NCBI GenBank assembly: GCA_963846855.1
Contig: CAWJXK010000013.1
Location: 1 to 64,000 of the forward strand
Direction: 5' to 3'
From: CAIWHR01 sp963846855
GTDB taxonomy: Bacteria > Pseudomonadota > Gammaproteobacteria > Burkholderiales > Casimicrobiaceae
Length of the DNA stretch: 64,000 nucleotides
Shown: positions 52,333-61,340 of the stretch, in pieces
How positions within the stretch are numbered: the first letter of the stretch is position 1
Layout of the letters: each line of letters opens with the position of its first letter
The notes under the pieces: generated by a model
Told to the model about the DNA's origin: nothing
The model's database searches: none
The model's input: only the letters and a program-made list of their open reading frames with translations
Translations under genes and position numbers: made by a program

Positions 52333-54012
52333 TCAGCCGTTCTTCGCCAGCTGCTTCTGCTCGTCGAGATCGCGGCGCAGCGCGCGCAGGCGCGTCTCGA
52401 CGACCGACGACGTATAGAAGTCGCCGTCGTTGGCCTTCGACGCGAGCTCGAGCTGCGTGATCGCGCCCTTGAGGTCGCCCTGCCACGCGTAGAGCTCGGC
52501 CTGGTGGCGATGCTGCTGCATCTTCTGGCCGAGCTCCGCGTAGGCGCGTGCGGCGATGCCATGCAGCGGGCCATTGGCGGGATACCGCGCGAGCTCCGCT
52601 TCGAGGAAGGCAGCAGCGTCAGCCGGGCGCTTCTCGCGAAGCAGCACTTCGGGGTAGTCGTAGATCAGCTGCAGCTTGTTCGGGTAGCGCTGCAGTGCGC
52701 CCTCGATCCGCTTCAACGCGGCCTCGAGGTCGCCGCTCTCCATGAACACGTGGTCGGCCATGGCATCGATCATCGGGTGCGGCGGGGCGATCTTCTCGAG
52801 CGTCGCGAGCTCGACCTTGGCCCGCGTCAAGTTGTTCGCGCGGAGCAGCGAGGCGACGAGCCCGTACCGCGTCGCGACCTCGTTGTTGAACTTCTTCTCG
52901 GCAATTGCGGAATCAAAGAATTGCACCGCCTCCCGCGGCGTCCCCTGATAGCTGCGCAAGAGCGCCCGCACCATCTGGAAATCCAGCGTGTCCGGCACCT
53001 GCCGGTAGGGAACCTGCTCCGCGCGCGCCTGCGCCTCGGCAATGCGCTCGGTCGTCACCGGGTGCGTGCGCAGATAGCCCGGCGCGTTGCCGTCCGAAAA
53101 TCGACTTTGCTTCAGCAGCCGCTGGAACATCGTCGCCATCGCATCGGTCTCGTAGCCGGCCGCGTAGAGGCGCTGGAATCCGATGCGGTCGGCCTCGTAC
53201 TCGTTCTGCCGCGTGTAGTTGAGCTGGCTCTGGATGGCGAGGCCCTGCGCCGTCGCGATCGCCGCGCTCGCCACCTGGCCGCCCTGACTGCCGCCCTTCG
53301 CCCCTGCAGCGATAGCAACGAGCATCGCGGCAATCTGCAGGAGGAGCGCGTCCTTCTGGGACGAGAGATTTCGCACGTAATGATGCTGCGTAACGTGGGT
53401 GATCTCGTGCGCCAGCACCGAGGCGAGCTCCGACTCGGTCTGCGTCATGAGGATGAGACCCACGTTGACGAAGACGAAGCCGCCGGGAATCGCGAAGGCA
53501 TTGACCACGGGATCGGCCATCGCGCCGAACTCGAAGTCCCACGGGCTGTCGGGTCGCGCGGCGACGAGCCGGTGGCCGAGCTCGTTCAGGTAATCGTTGA
53601 CCTCCGGGTCGTCGAGATAGCCCCCCGAGCCGCGGATCTGCCGCGCCACGGTCTCGCCGAGCTTGCGTTCCTGGGCCGGCGAAACCAGTGCGAACGACGC
53701 GTCGCCAAGGTCGGGCAGCGACGTCTGCACGTTGGCCATGCCCAATTGGGGCGGCGCGGGTGCGACGTCCGATGGCAATCCCGGAACGTTGACCGGTGGC
53801 GGCACCTGGCCGTACACGGGAAGGTTCGACGTCGGCGAAGACGGAACGCTGGCCGGCGGATTCGTCTGTGCGTGTGCGATGCCCGCCGCCAGCATCGATG
53901 GCGCCAGCGGGTCGACAAGGAGCGCGACCGCGACGACGGCCGACAGGACGCGCCGGAAGATCGGCGACGCTCGCTGCGAGCGACGTGGGGGACGGTGAGA
54001 CATGAAGGGCAT
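52333..54012 (-). CDS. M48-family metalloprotease with TPR tail (BepA/YfgC-like)
   Basis: This 559-aa protein has a long signal sequence (FRRVLSAVVAVALLVDPLAP, cleavage near AHAQ at about residue 48). The catalytic zinc motif is HEITH (202-206) in SVLAHEITHVTQHHYVRNLS, with the third ligand in YTRQNEYEADRIGFQRLYAA. The C-terminal half has TPR-like repeats from about 350 on (for example ALKRIEGALQRYPNKLQLIY), as in BepA/YfgC, which degrades or assembles outer-membrane proteins such as LptD and BamA. The start could be the ATG at 54003. It is divergent from moaC with 156 bp between them. A disordered linker of about 50 residues (Pro/Ser-rich) follows the signal peptide. Confidence 0.9.
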   Translation of the reverse strand: MPFMSHRPPRRSQRASPIFRRVLSAVVAVALLVDPLAPSMLAAGIAHAQTNPPASVPSSPTSNLPVYGQVPPPVNVPGLPSDVAPAPPQLGMANVQTSLPDLGDASFALVSPAQERKLGETVARQIRGSGGYLDDPEVNDYLNELGHRLVAARPDSPWDFEFGAMADPVVNAFAIPGGFVFVNVGLILMTQTESELASVLAHEITHVTQHHYVRNLSSQKDALLLQIAAMLVAIAAGAKGGSQGGQVASAAIATAQGLAIQSQLNYTRQNEYEADRIGFQRLYAAGYETDAMATMFQRLLKQSRFSDGNAPGYLRTHPVTTERIAEAQARAEQVPYRQVPDTLDFQMVRALLRSYQGTPREAVQFFDSAIAEKKFNNEVATRYGLVASLLRANNLTRAKVELATLEKIAPPHPMIDAMADHVFMESGDLEAALKRIEGALQRYPNKLQLIYDYPEVLLREKRPADAAAFLEAELARYPANGPLHGIAARAYAELGQKMQQHRHQAELYAWQGDLKGAITQLELASKANDGDFYTSSVVETRLRALRRDLDEQKQLAKNG

Positions 54013-54168
54013 GAGCCGGCGAAAATGCTGATGCTAAGATGCTCGATGCTGGCCGAAGTTCAAGGTTGGGAGGCTCGTTTGGCGCGCACCCGAGGTGCCG
54101 GGTCGAAATCCGTCGGAGGGGCTGCCTCCTCGCCGCGTCGCCGCGCGGCGACGGCGGTCACCCGGCCA

Positions 54169-54648
54169 GTGGCCCATTTTACTCATTTCGATGCGGCCGG
54201 TCAGGCGCACATGGTCGACGTCGGGGAAAAGCCCGTCAGCCACCGAATCGCGCGTGCCGGAGGGCGCATCGTGATGCAGCCGGCGACGCTCGCGCTGATC
54301 CAGTCGGGCGGCAGCGCGAAAGGCGACGTGCTGGGGATCGCGCGCATCGCCGCGATCCAGGCGGCGAAGCGCGCCTCGGATCTCATTCCGCTGTGTCATC
54401 CGCTGCCGCTCAATCGCGTCGAGGTGGCATTCGTCATCGTTGCGCGGAGTTCCGCGGTGGACATCGAGGTGACCGCGGAAACGGTTGCGCGCACCGGCGT
54501 CGAGATCGAGGCGCTGACCGGTGCGACCATCGGCCTCATCACCATCTACGACATGTGCAAGGCGGTCGACCGCGGCATGCGCATCGAGCGCGTCCGCCTG
54601 CTCGAGAAATCGGGCGGCAGGTCCGGCCATTACGTCGCGAAGGTCTGA
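54169..54648 (+). CDS. moaC: Cyclic pyranopterin monophosphate synthase MoaC
   Basis: From the GTG at 54169 the protein is 159 aa, the normal MoaC length; upstream frame sequence is not coding. Motifs present are FTHFDAAGQAHMVDVGEKPV, GGSAKGDVLGIARIAAIQAA, KRASDLIPLCHPLPLNRVEV (catalytic His), EVTAETVARTGVEIEALTGA and LITIYDMCKAVDRGMRIERV (catalytic Asp/Lys). It makes cyclic pyranopterin monophosphate in molybdenum cofactor synthesis, needed for the molybdopterin enzyme at 3.8-6 kb. The GTG start lacks a strong ribosome binding site. Confidence 0.94.
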   Translation: MAHFTHFDAAGQAHMVDVGEKPVSHRIARAGGRIVMQPATLALIQSGGSAKGDVLGIARIAAIQAAKRASDLIPLCHPLPLNRVEVAFVIVARSSAVDIEVTAETVARTGVEIEALTGATIGLITIYDMCKAVDRGMRIERVRLLEKSGGRSGHYVAKV

Positions 54649-54805
54649 CCTGCCGGGCCCGATTGGTCGGGTGGTTGGGCCACTTGACCGCCGTCCGGGC
54701 GCGCATTAGAGTTGCCCTGGATCAGACCGCGCCGGCTGAAGCGCGGCATCATTCATCGCAGTCCATGGGGCGGCGCCAACATGCGCCGCGACAGGAGGAG
54801 TCCCG

Positions 54806-55543
54806 GTGCCGTTCCAGGCGGTCGAGCCACTTCGGCTCTACCGGCAGATTGCCGGCCAGATCGCTGCCCTCATCGACAGCGGCGAGTTTCCGGTCGGGTC
54901 GAGGCTGCCCGCGGAGCGCGAGCTTGCGGCGCTGCTCGGCGTCTCGCGGACGTCGGTGCGCGAGGCGATCATCTCGCTCGAGATCGGCGGCCGCGTCGAC
55001 GTGCGTGTCGGCACCGGCATCTTCGTCGCCGGCAACGCGTCGTGCGTCCCGGATGCGGGCGACGCGGGTCCCGGGCCCTTCGAGCTGCTCGCCGCGCGCA
55101 AGCTCGTCGAAGGCGAGATTGCGGCGCTCGCCGCGAAGAAGCCCTCGGCCGCCCACCTTGCCGCGCTCAGCGAATGCGTCGCGCGCATGGAGGCCCATCT
55201 CGACGACTTCACCGTGCGCGAGGAGACCGACCGCGCCTTTCACGTGGGTCTCGCGCGCGCGACCGGCAACGGTGCGCTGATCCGCGTCGTCGAGGAGCTC
55301 TGGAACCAGCGCGCCGAGATGTGGCGGCGCACGCAGCAGCATTTTCACACCCGCGGCCTCGCCGAGAAGACGTTGCGCGATCACGCGGCGATTCTGAAGA
55401 GCGTTGCGGCGCGCGACCCCGAAGGCGCGCGCGGCGCGATGCATCGTCACCTTGCGCGCGTCGAGCGCGAGTTCCAGCGCGACGACGAAGGGATGGCCAG
55501 GAATGCGGGGTCCGGCGCAAAACGCGTCCGGGCCGCGGCATGA
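54806..55543 (+). CDS. GntR-family regulator with FCD domain (hexuronate regulator candidate)
   Basis: The protein is 245 aa from GTG at 54806, with AGGAGGAG upstream. The N-terminal winged helix is LYRQIAGQIAALIDSGEFPV, then LPAERELAALLGVSRTSVRE (helix-turn-helix) and the wing. The FCD domain follows from about residue 90 (FELLAARKLVEGEIAALAAK) with the metal/ligand His residues in DRAFHVGLARATGN and RDHAAILKSVAARDPEGARG. It is of the FadR/UxuR/ExuR group. Directly downstream are an ABC importer, UxuB-like and UxaC genes, so hexuronate or its breakdown products are the probable effectors. That is inference from context. Confidence 0.9.
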   Translation: MPFQAVEPLRLYRQIAGQIAALIDSGEFPVGSRLPAERELAALLGVSRTSVREAIISLEIGGRVDVRVGTGIFVAGNASCVPDAGDAGPGPFELLAARKLVEGEIAALAAKKPSAAHLAALSECVARMEAHLDDFTVREETDRAFHVGLARATGNGALIRVVEELWNQRAEMWRRTQQHFHTRGLAEKTLRDHAAILKSVAARDPEGARGAMHRHLARVEREFQRDDEGMARNAGSGAKRVRAAA

Positions 55544-55646
55544 GAGCAAGGACTCCGCGGGGCGCGAAGCGCGCCCGTGGCTGTGAGTGGAAGGTTCGAA
55601 AGAGGACGTGTCGCACATGCTGGCTCTACGAGGAGAGGAAACGAAC

Positions 55647-56864
55647 ATGAAGACTGACCGACAATGGATGGGCGCGTCGCGCCGGACGTTCGTGCAGGCG
55701 GCGATCGCGGGATTGGCCTTTGCGGCGGTGGGCATCGCGGCGGCGCCGGCGGCGTGGGCCGCCGTGCCGGCGCTGCCGAAATCGCCGGTGACGATCAACA
55801 TCGTCGACGTCGCGGGGAACCTGCAACTGACGCGTGACGCGATCGAGCTCTACGCGAAGAATCATCCGAATCTTGTCGCGAAGCTCAACTTCACGCAGGC
55901 CCCCGCGCCGGAGTTGCCCGGCAAGCTGAAGGCGATGCAGGGTGCGGGCCGCTCCGACATCGACCTCGTGATGACCGGCACCGACTTCCTCGCAGCCGGC
56001 ATCGAGCAGGGACTGCTGGTCAAGCTCCTGCCAGATTACTCGGCGAAGTTCCCGAACCTTGTCGCAAACTACCAGCCTGCCGCCGCGAAGATGCAAGAGC
56101 TGGCACAGAATCAGGGCATCGAAGTCGTCTTCATGCCGGCGGGACCTCTGGTCGAATACAACCCGGCGAAGGTCAAGCAGGCGCCGACCACGCCCGCCGA
56201 GCTGCTCGCGTGGTGCAAGGCCAACCCGAACCGGCTGATCTACGCGCGGCCCGCCAACTCCGGACCCGGGCGCACGTTCATCATGGGCCTCCCGTACATC
56301 CTGGGCGACAAGGACCCGAAGGATCCGGTCAAGGGTTGGGACAAGACGTGGGCGTATCTCAAGGAGCTCAACACTTGCATCGAGTACTACCCGACCGGCA
56401 CGACGGCCGTGATGAAGGAGCTGGGCGAAGGCTCGCGCGACATGACGGTCACAATGACCGGGTGGGACCTCAACCCGCGGGTGCTGGGGATCGTGCCCAA
56501 GGACTTCAAGGTCGCGCCGTTCAAGGGCATGACGTGGGTCAACGACGCGCATTACATGGTGATTCCGAAGGGCGTGCCGCCCGAGAAGATCGCCGTGGTG
56601 CTCGACCTGATGGCGTTCCTGCTCACGCCGGAGGCGCAGGCCTACACGTACGACAAGGGCTACTTCTACCCGGGCCCGGCAGTCAAGAACGTCTCGCTGT
56701 CGATGGCGCCCAAGGAGAGCCAGGACGCGGTGAAGGAGTTCGGCCGGCCCGAGTACGAAAAGTGGCTCGCCGAGTTCCCGCACACACAGTCGCTGCCACC
56801 GGCGGCGCAGGTCGAGGCGTTCCGGATCTGGGACGAGCAGGTCGGCGCGAAGATAAAGAAGTGA
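55647..56864 (+). CDS. ABC transporter extracellular solute-binding protein
   Basis: This 405-aa protein starts at 55647 with AGGAGAGG upstream. The N-terminus has a Tat-like signal (SRRTFVQAAIAGLAFAAVGI, cleavage near AWA at about residue 34). The mature chain is a family 1-type extracellular receptor: PVTINIVDVAGNLQLTRDAI, KLKAMQGAGRSDIDLVMTGT, NSGPGRTFIMGLPYILGDKD and MTWVNDAHYMVIPKGVPPEK. It binds a sugar acid or oligosaccharide. The gene is separated from the ATPase gene by a hairpin-rich spacer (56866-57018), which could allow higher expression of the receptor. It follows the GntR gene by 103 bp. Confidence 0.9.
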   Translation: MKTDRQWMGASRRTFVQAAIAGLAFAAVGIAAAPAAWAAVPALPKSPVTINIVDVAGNLQLTRDAIELYAKNHPNLVAKLNFTQAPAPELPGKLKAMQGAGRSDIDLVMTGTDFLAAGIEQGLLVKLLPDYSAKFPNLVANYQPAAAKMQELAQNQGIEVVFMPAGPLVEYNPAKVKQAPTTPAELLAWCKANPNRLIYARPANSGPGRTFIMGLPYILGDKDPKDPVKGWDKTWAYLKELNTCIEYYPTGTTAVMKELGEGSRDMTVTMTGWDLNPRVLGIVPKDFKVAPFKGMTWVNDAHYMVIPKGVPPEKIAVVLDLMAFLLTPEAQAYTYDKGYFYPGPAVKNVSLSMAPKESQDAVKEFGRPEYEKWLAEFPHTQSLPPAAQVEAFRIWDEQVGAKIKK

Positions 56865-56865
56865 T

Positions 56866-57018
56866 GCATCCGTCCAAGAGCGGCCCGCCGAAGGGACGGG
56901 CCGCGATTGGAAACGGATGCGTCATCCCCGCGCATGCGGGGATCCAGCGTCTTCACGTTGCACGACACCGGGTTCCCGCCCCCCGACTACAACACTCGGG
57001 GGCAGGCTTCGCGGGAAC
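56866..57018 (+). repeat. Block of nested hairpins between receptor and ATPase genes (REP-like)
   Basis: Two structured parts follow one another. First, GCATCCGT at 56866 pairs with ACGGATGC at 56913, enclosing a second stem GCGGCCCG / CGGGCCGC (56880 and 56897). Next comes ATCCCCGC-GCAT-GCGGGGAT (56924-56943). Then GTTCCCGC at 56972 pairs with GCGGGAAC at 57011, enclosing CCCCCGA / TCGGGGG (56980 and 56996). The CATCCCCGCGCATGCGGGGATCC core resembles short intergenic repeats known in Betaproteobacteria. No T-tract follows, so it is not a plain terminator; transcript stabilisation or attenuation is possible. Confidence 0.75.
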
Positions 57019-57030
57019 GACAGGCGCAAC

Positions 57031-58110
57031 ATGAAACACGACTTCAGCGAACTGCGGCTCGACAGGGTCACCCGCCGTTTCGCCGGCAGCGGCGGCAAGG
57101 CGTTCAATGCGCTGTCCGACATGACGCTGACGATTCGCCGCGGCGAGTTCATCGCGCTGCTCGGGCCGTCGGGATGCGGCAAATCGACCGCACTCAACTG
57201 CATCGCAGGACTGATGCCGCTTTCCGACGGCAGCATCTGGCTCGACGCCCAACGTATCGACACGTTGCCTCCGGAGAAGCGCGGCTTCGGCATGGTGTTC
57301 CAGAACTACGCGCTGTTCCCCCACATGAGCGTCGCCAAGAACGTGGGCTTCGGCCTCAGGATGCGCGGCATCGACGGGTCCGACGCTGAAGCGCGGGTTG
57401 CGCGCGCGCTGAAGCTCGTGCAGCTGACCGGGCAGGAGTCGAAGCTGCCCGGGCAGCTCTCCGGCGGCCAGCAGCAGCGCGTCGCCATCGCGCGCGCGAT
57501 CGTCATCGAGCCGCCGCTCATCCTGATGGACGAGCCGCTGTCGAACCTCGATGCGAAGCTGCGCCTGGAGACGCGCTCGGAGATCCGCCGGATCCACCGT
57601 GAGCTCGACCGCACGACGATCTACGTGACGCACGATCAGGACGAGGCGCTGTCGCTCGCCGACCGGATCGTCGTCATCGAGGAAGGGCGCGTGCAGCAGG
57701 TCGCGGCGCCGTCCGAGGTCTACGCGCAGCCGGCAACGCTGGGCGTCGCCCGCTTCATGGGGTACCGCAACGTCATCACGCTCCCGGTCGAGCACGACGA
57801 CGGCGCGCAGGTGACATTGGCCGGCGCCGGGCTGCGCCTCACCGGCCTGAAGAAGCAGCCTCTCGGCGGCGCCACGGCGTCGGTCGCGATCCGGCCGGAG
57901 GAGATCGTGGTCGGCGAGGGTGCCGACGGGATCAACGTGCTCGCAGGGTCCGTCGACAACGTCGAATACTGCGGGCGCGACTCGCTCGTCGACTTCGTCG
58001 CGGCCGACGGCAGCCGGCTGCATGTGCGCACGACCGCGCGCATCAGTGTCGGCGACGCGCTGCGCGTGCACGTCCCGGTCGAGCGCGCGCTCGTCTATCC
58101 GGCGGGCTGA
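57031..58110 (+). CDS. ABC transporter ATP-binding protein (UgpC/MalK/PotA-type)
   Basis: This 359-aa protein starts at 57031. Walker A is GPSGCGKST (45-53), the Q loop MVFQNYALFPHMSV, the signature LSGGQQQRVAIARA (143-156), Walker B LILMDEPLSNLDAK (163-176) and the switch His in IYVTHDQDEALSLA. After about residue 240 comes a TOBE domain (VAIRPEEIVVGEGADGINVL), typical of importers for sugars, polyamines or iron. An in-frame extension upstream lies in the hairpin block and is not coding. It energises the two permeases encoded next. Confidence 0.94.
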   Translation: MKHDFSELRLDRVTRRFAGSGGKAFNALSDMTLTIRRGEFIALLGPSGCGKSTALNCIAGLMPLSDGSIWLDAQRIDTLPPEKRGFGMVFQNYALFPHMSVAKNVGFGLRMRGIDGSDAEARVARALKLVQLTGQESKLPGQLSGGQQQRVAIARAIVIEPPLILMDEPLSNLDAKLRLETRSEIRRIHRELDRTTIYVTHDQDEALSLADRIVVIEEGRVQQVAAPSEVYAQPATLGVARFMGYRNVITLPVEHDDGAQVTLAGAGLRLTGLKKQPLGGATASVAIRPEEIVVGEGADGINVLAGSVDNVEYCGRDSLVDFVAADGSRLHVRTTARISVGDALRVHVPVERALVYPAG

Positions 58111-58112
58111 CG

Positions 58113-58994
58113 ATGGCGGTTGCCGCCTCCGGCCCAGCGCTCGCGCGGCCCGCATTCGACCGGGCCACTCTGCTGGTCGTGCCCGCGGCGGCGTTCATGC
58201 TGCTGTTGTTCGTCTACCCCTTCCTCTACGGTCTCTTCCTCTCGTTCGAGCCCAAGGACGCACTTACCATCGAGAATTACCGCCGGTTCTTCAGCGACGA
58301 GCGACTGTGGCCGACGATCTGGACAACGCTGCGGCTTGCACTGCCGGTGACGATCATCAACGTGTTCATCGCGCTGCCGATCGCGTTCAAGATGCGCGTC
58401 AAGTCGCCGTACCAGCGCGCGATCACCACGGTGCTCGTGATTCCGATCACACTCGGGACCGTGCTGATCGCGGAGGGCATGCTCACCTATTTCGGCCCCA
58501 AGGGCTGGCTCTCGCAGACGCTGCAGTTCCTCCACGTCTACGACGGACCCATCCACCTGACGCACAACTACTGGGGCGTGCTGATCTCGCTCGTCGTCTC
58601 GGGCTTCCCCTTCGCGTTCCTGCTGATCCTGTCGTACATCACCGGCATCGATCCGGTGCTCGCGCGCGCCGCGGCGACGCTCGGTGCCCCGCCCGGCGCG
58701 CAGTTCCGCCACATCTACTTGCCGCTGCTCGCGCCGGGTCTTGCGATGTGCTTCTGCCTCGCGTTCGTCCAGGCGTTCTCCGTCTTCCCGTCGGCCGTGC
58801 TGCTGGGAGCGCCGGCCGGGCCAACGCGCGTGATCTCGATCGCTGCGTACGAGGCCGCATTCGAGCAGTACGACTACTCGCTCGCTTCGGCCGTTGCGAT
58901 GATCATGGGCTTCGTCCAGCTCGTCATCGTCGCCGCGGTGCTCGCGCTGCGCAATGTGTTCTACCGCGGACCGGTCGTCAGCGGCAAGGGCTGA
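58113..58994 (+). CDS. ABC transporter permease
   Basis: This 293-aa membrane protein with six helices is of the type 1 importer permease family. The first helix is LLVVPAAAFMLLLFVYPFLY; the EAA-type coupling motif is ARAAATLGAPPGAQFRHIYL, followed by PLLAPGLAMCFCLAFVQAFS. The gene lies 2 bp after the ATPase gene, so translation is coupled. It forms half of the import channel with the next gene. The family (PotB/CysW-like) fits spermidine, iron or sulfonate/sugar-acid transport; the locus suggests sugar acid. Confidence 0.92.
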   Translation: MAVAASGPALARPAFDRATLLVVPAAAFMLLLFVYPFLYGLFLSFEPKDALTIENYRRFFSDERLWPTIWTTLRLALPVTIINVFIALPIAFKMRVKSPYQRAITTVLVIPITLGTVLIAEGMLTYFGPKGWLSQTLQFLHVYDGPIHLTHNYWGVLISLVVSGFPFAFLLILSYITGIDPVLARAAATLGAPPGAQFRHIYLPLLAPGLAMCFCLAFVQAFSVFPSAVLLGAPAGPTRVISIAAYEAAFEQYDYSLASAVAMIMGFVQLVIVAAVLALRNVFYRGPVVSGKG

Positions 58995-58997
58995 GTC

Positions 58998-59858
58998 GTG
59001 ACGTCGCAAACCGGAACGATCGACAAGCGCTGGCTCGAGACGGCGTGGAGCTCCTTCCTCTGGGGGCTCACGATCGTGTTCGTCGTCAACATCGGACTCA
59101 TGATCGCGGCCGTGGCGACGTCGTCGTTCGCTCGGCGCTGGCTCGGCACTTTCCTGCCCGAGGGCTGGACGACGACCTGGTACACGGCCGCATGGAAGGA
59201 ATTCCAGCTGGGCTCGGTGCTCTGGGTCACGGTCGAGGTGGTCTTCGCGGTCGTATTCCTCGCGCTCCTGATCGGCGTGCCCGCCGCCTACTCGCTGGCC
59301 CGGCGGAACTTCGTCGGCAAGCGCGCGCTCGTGCTCCTGTTCCTGCTACCGCTGATGGTCCCGCCGATCACCTATGGGATCCCGCTCGCCACCGTGCTCT
59401 ACAAAGTGCAGTTGGCCGGGACCATCTGGGGCGTGATCCTCGCGAACCTGATCCCGGCCGCACCGTTCGTGATTCTCGTGATGACGCCGTTCATCGAGCA
59501 GATCGATCCGAACCTCGAATCCGCGGCGCGCGTCTTCGGCGCGAGCACGCCACGGATGTTCTGGCACGTGCTCGTGCCGCTCCTCGCTCCCGGCATCCTC
59601 GCCGCGTCGCTCCTCGTCCTCGTGCGCACGATCGCGCTCTTCGAGCTCACCTTCCTGACGGCGGGCCCGGACTCGCAGACGCTCGTCGTGGCGCTCTACT
59701 ACGCGGTGTTCGCCGCGGGCGTGCGCGCGCCGCAATCGGTCGATGCGATGGCGATGATCTACATGGCGGTGACGCTCGTGTGGCTGCTGCTCGCACTGCG
59801 CTTCGTCAACCCGACGCAACTCGTGAGCCGCGTCAAAGAGCATCCGCGCGCCGCCTGA
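58998..59858 (+). CDS. ABC transporter permease
   Basis: This 286-aa membrane protein starts with GTG at 58998, three bases after the previous stop. It has six helices, for example FLWGLTIVFVVNIGLMIAAV, VFAVVFLALLIGVPAAYSLA and LLFLLPLMVPPITYGIPLAT. The EAA motif is ESAARVFGASTPRMFWHVLV followed by PLLAPGILAASLLVLVRTIA. This is the PotC/CysW-type partner of the preceding permease. The pair with the TOBE-type ATPase makes a complete importer. Its stop is followed 3 bp later by the UxuB-like gene, so they share an operon. Confidence 0.92.
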   Translation: MTSQTGTIDKRWLETAWSSFLWGLTIVFVVNIGLMIAAVATSSFARRWLGTFLPEGWTTTWYTAAWKEFQLGSVLWVTVEVVFAVVFLALLIGVPAAYSLARRNFVGKRALVLLFLLPLMVPPITYGIPLATVLYKVQLAGTIWGVILANLIPAAPFVILVMTPFIEQIDPNLESAARVFGASTPRMFWHVLVPLLAPGILAASLLVLVRTIALFELTFLTAGPDSQTLVVALYYAVFAAGVRAPQSVDAMAMIYMAVTLVWLLLALRFVNPTQLVSRVKEHPRAA

Positions 59859-59861
59859 CGG

Positions 59862-61337
59862 ATGGAATCGCTCTCGCTCGCCGCGCTCGCCGGGCTTCCG
59901 GCAGACGTGGCCCGTCCCGGCTATGACATCAAGGCGCTTCGCGTCGGCATCGTGCATCTCGGGCTCGGCGCCTTCCACCGCGCGCACCAGGCGATCTACA
60001 CCGACGGCGTGCTGCAGCGCGACCCGCACTGGGGCATCTGCGGCGTCAGCCTCAAGACGCCGCACGCGACGCGCGCGCTGACGGCGCAGGACGGGCTCTA
60101 CACGGCGCTCGAGAAGGACACGACCGGCACGAGGGTGCGCGTCGTCGGCGCGTTGCGCGAAGCGCTCTTCCTCGGGACCGAGCGTGACCGCGTGCTCGCG
60201 CGAATGGCCGATCCCGCCGTGCACGTCGTCACGCTGACGGTCACGGAGAAGGGTTACTGCCACGATCCGGCGACCGGAGCGCTCGACCTTCACCATCCGG
60301 ACATCGTGCGCGACCTCGCGCAGCCCGGCGCGGCGATGAGCGCGCCCGGATTCATCGTGGCGGCGCTCGACGCACGTCGGCGGGCCGCCGGGGGCGCGCT
60401 GACGGTGGTCTGCTGCGACAACCTTCCGCACAATGGGCGGGTCGTCGCGGGGATCGTGACTGCATTTGCGCGCGCCGCCGATCCCGTACTGGCGGACTGG
60501 ATCGGACGCAACGTCGCGTTTCCCTCGACGATGGTCGATCGCATCGTGCCGGCGACGACGCCGGCCGACGTCGCCGAAGCGGCGCGCCGCACCGGATACA
60601 CGGACGCCGCGCCGGTGGTGTTCGAGCCGTTCCGGCAGTGGGTGATCGAGGATCGCTTCGCCGCTCCGCGGCCTGCGTGGGAGGACGACGGCGCGCAGCT
60701 CGTCGCGGACGTCGCGCCGTTCGAGACGATGAAGCTGCGCCTGCTCAACGGCAGCCACTCGACGCTCGCCTATCTCGGATTTCTCGCGGGACACGAGTTC
60801 ATCTGGCAGGCGTCGTCCGATCCCCTGCTCGCGCGCCTCGTCGAGCGTCAGATGGCGGAGGAGATCGCGCCAACGCTCGCCGCGCCGGCGGGCGTCGACC
60901 TGGACTCATACTGCGCGCAGCTGATCGTGCGCTTTCGCAACCCGGCGCTGCCGCACCGGACGCAGCAGATCGCGATGGACGGCTCGCAGAAGCTTCCGCA
61001 GCGCCTCCTCGGCACCGTGCGCGACCGGCTTGCCGGCGGCGCTTCCATCCGTCACCTCGCGCTCGCCGTCGCGGGGTGGATCCGTTATGCAAGCGGCACC
61101 GACGAGCAGGGCCGCCCGATCCCGGTCTCGGACCCGCTCGCCGACGAATTCAGGCGCATTGTCGCGGCGAGCGGGGGCGATGCGTCGGGGATCGCTTCGG
61201 GATTCCTCGAACTGCGCGCCGTGTTCGGCGACCTGGTCGCGCATGCGCCGTTTCGCGCGGCGGTCACGCACAATGTCGTCGCGCTGTTCCGTGACGGCGT
61301 GCGCAAGACGCTCAACGAGCATCTCACGAAAGGCTGA
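59862..61337 (+). CDS. Mannitol dehydrogenase-family oxidoreductase, probable fructuronate reductase (UxuB-like)
   Basis: This 491-aa protein has the polyol dehydrogenase Rossmann motif VGIVHLGLGAFHRAHQAIYT near residues 28-47 (GxGxFxRAH). Next are the hinge segment VVTLTVTEKGYCHDPATGAL and the family signature TVVCCDNLPHNGRVVAGIVT. The catalytic Lys/Asn region is PFETMKLRLLNGSHSTLAYL near 283-302. These enzymes interconvert mannitol/fructose, mannonate/fructuronate or tagaturonate/altronate. The gene is followed 3 bp later by UxaC, which makes fructuronate from glucuronate, so fructuronate reductase (mannonate dehydrogenase, UxuB) is the best inference. Mannitol 2-dehydrogenase is a less likely alternative. 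Confidence 0.87.
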   Translation: MESLSLAALAGLPADVARPGYDIKALRVGIVHLGLGAFHRAHQAIYTDGVLQRDPHWGICGVSLKTPHATRALTAQDGLYTALEKDTTGTRVRVVGALREALFLGTERDRVLARMADPAVHVVTLTVTEKGYCHDPATGALDLHHPDIVRDLAQPGAAMSAPGFIVAALDARRRAAGGALTVVCCDNLPHNGRVVAGIVTAFARAADPVLADWIGRNVAFPSTMVDRIVPATTPADVAEAARRTGYTDAAPVVFEPFRQWVIEDRFAAPRPAWEDDGAQLVADVAPFETMKLRLLNGSHSTLAYLGFLAGHEFIWQASSDPLLARLVERQMAEEIAPTLAAPAGVDLDSYCAQLIVRFRNPALPHRTQQIAMDGSQKLPQRLLGTVRDRLAGGASIRHLALAVAGWIRYASGTDEQGRPIPVSDPLADEFRRIVAASGGDASGIASGFLELRAVFGDLVAHAPFRAAVTHNVVALFRDGVRKTLNEHLTKG

Positions 61338-61340
61338 ACG

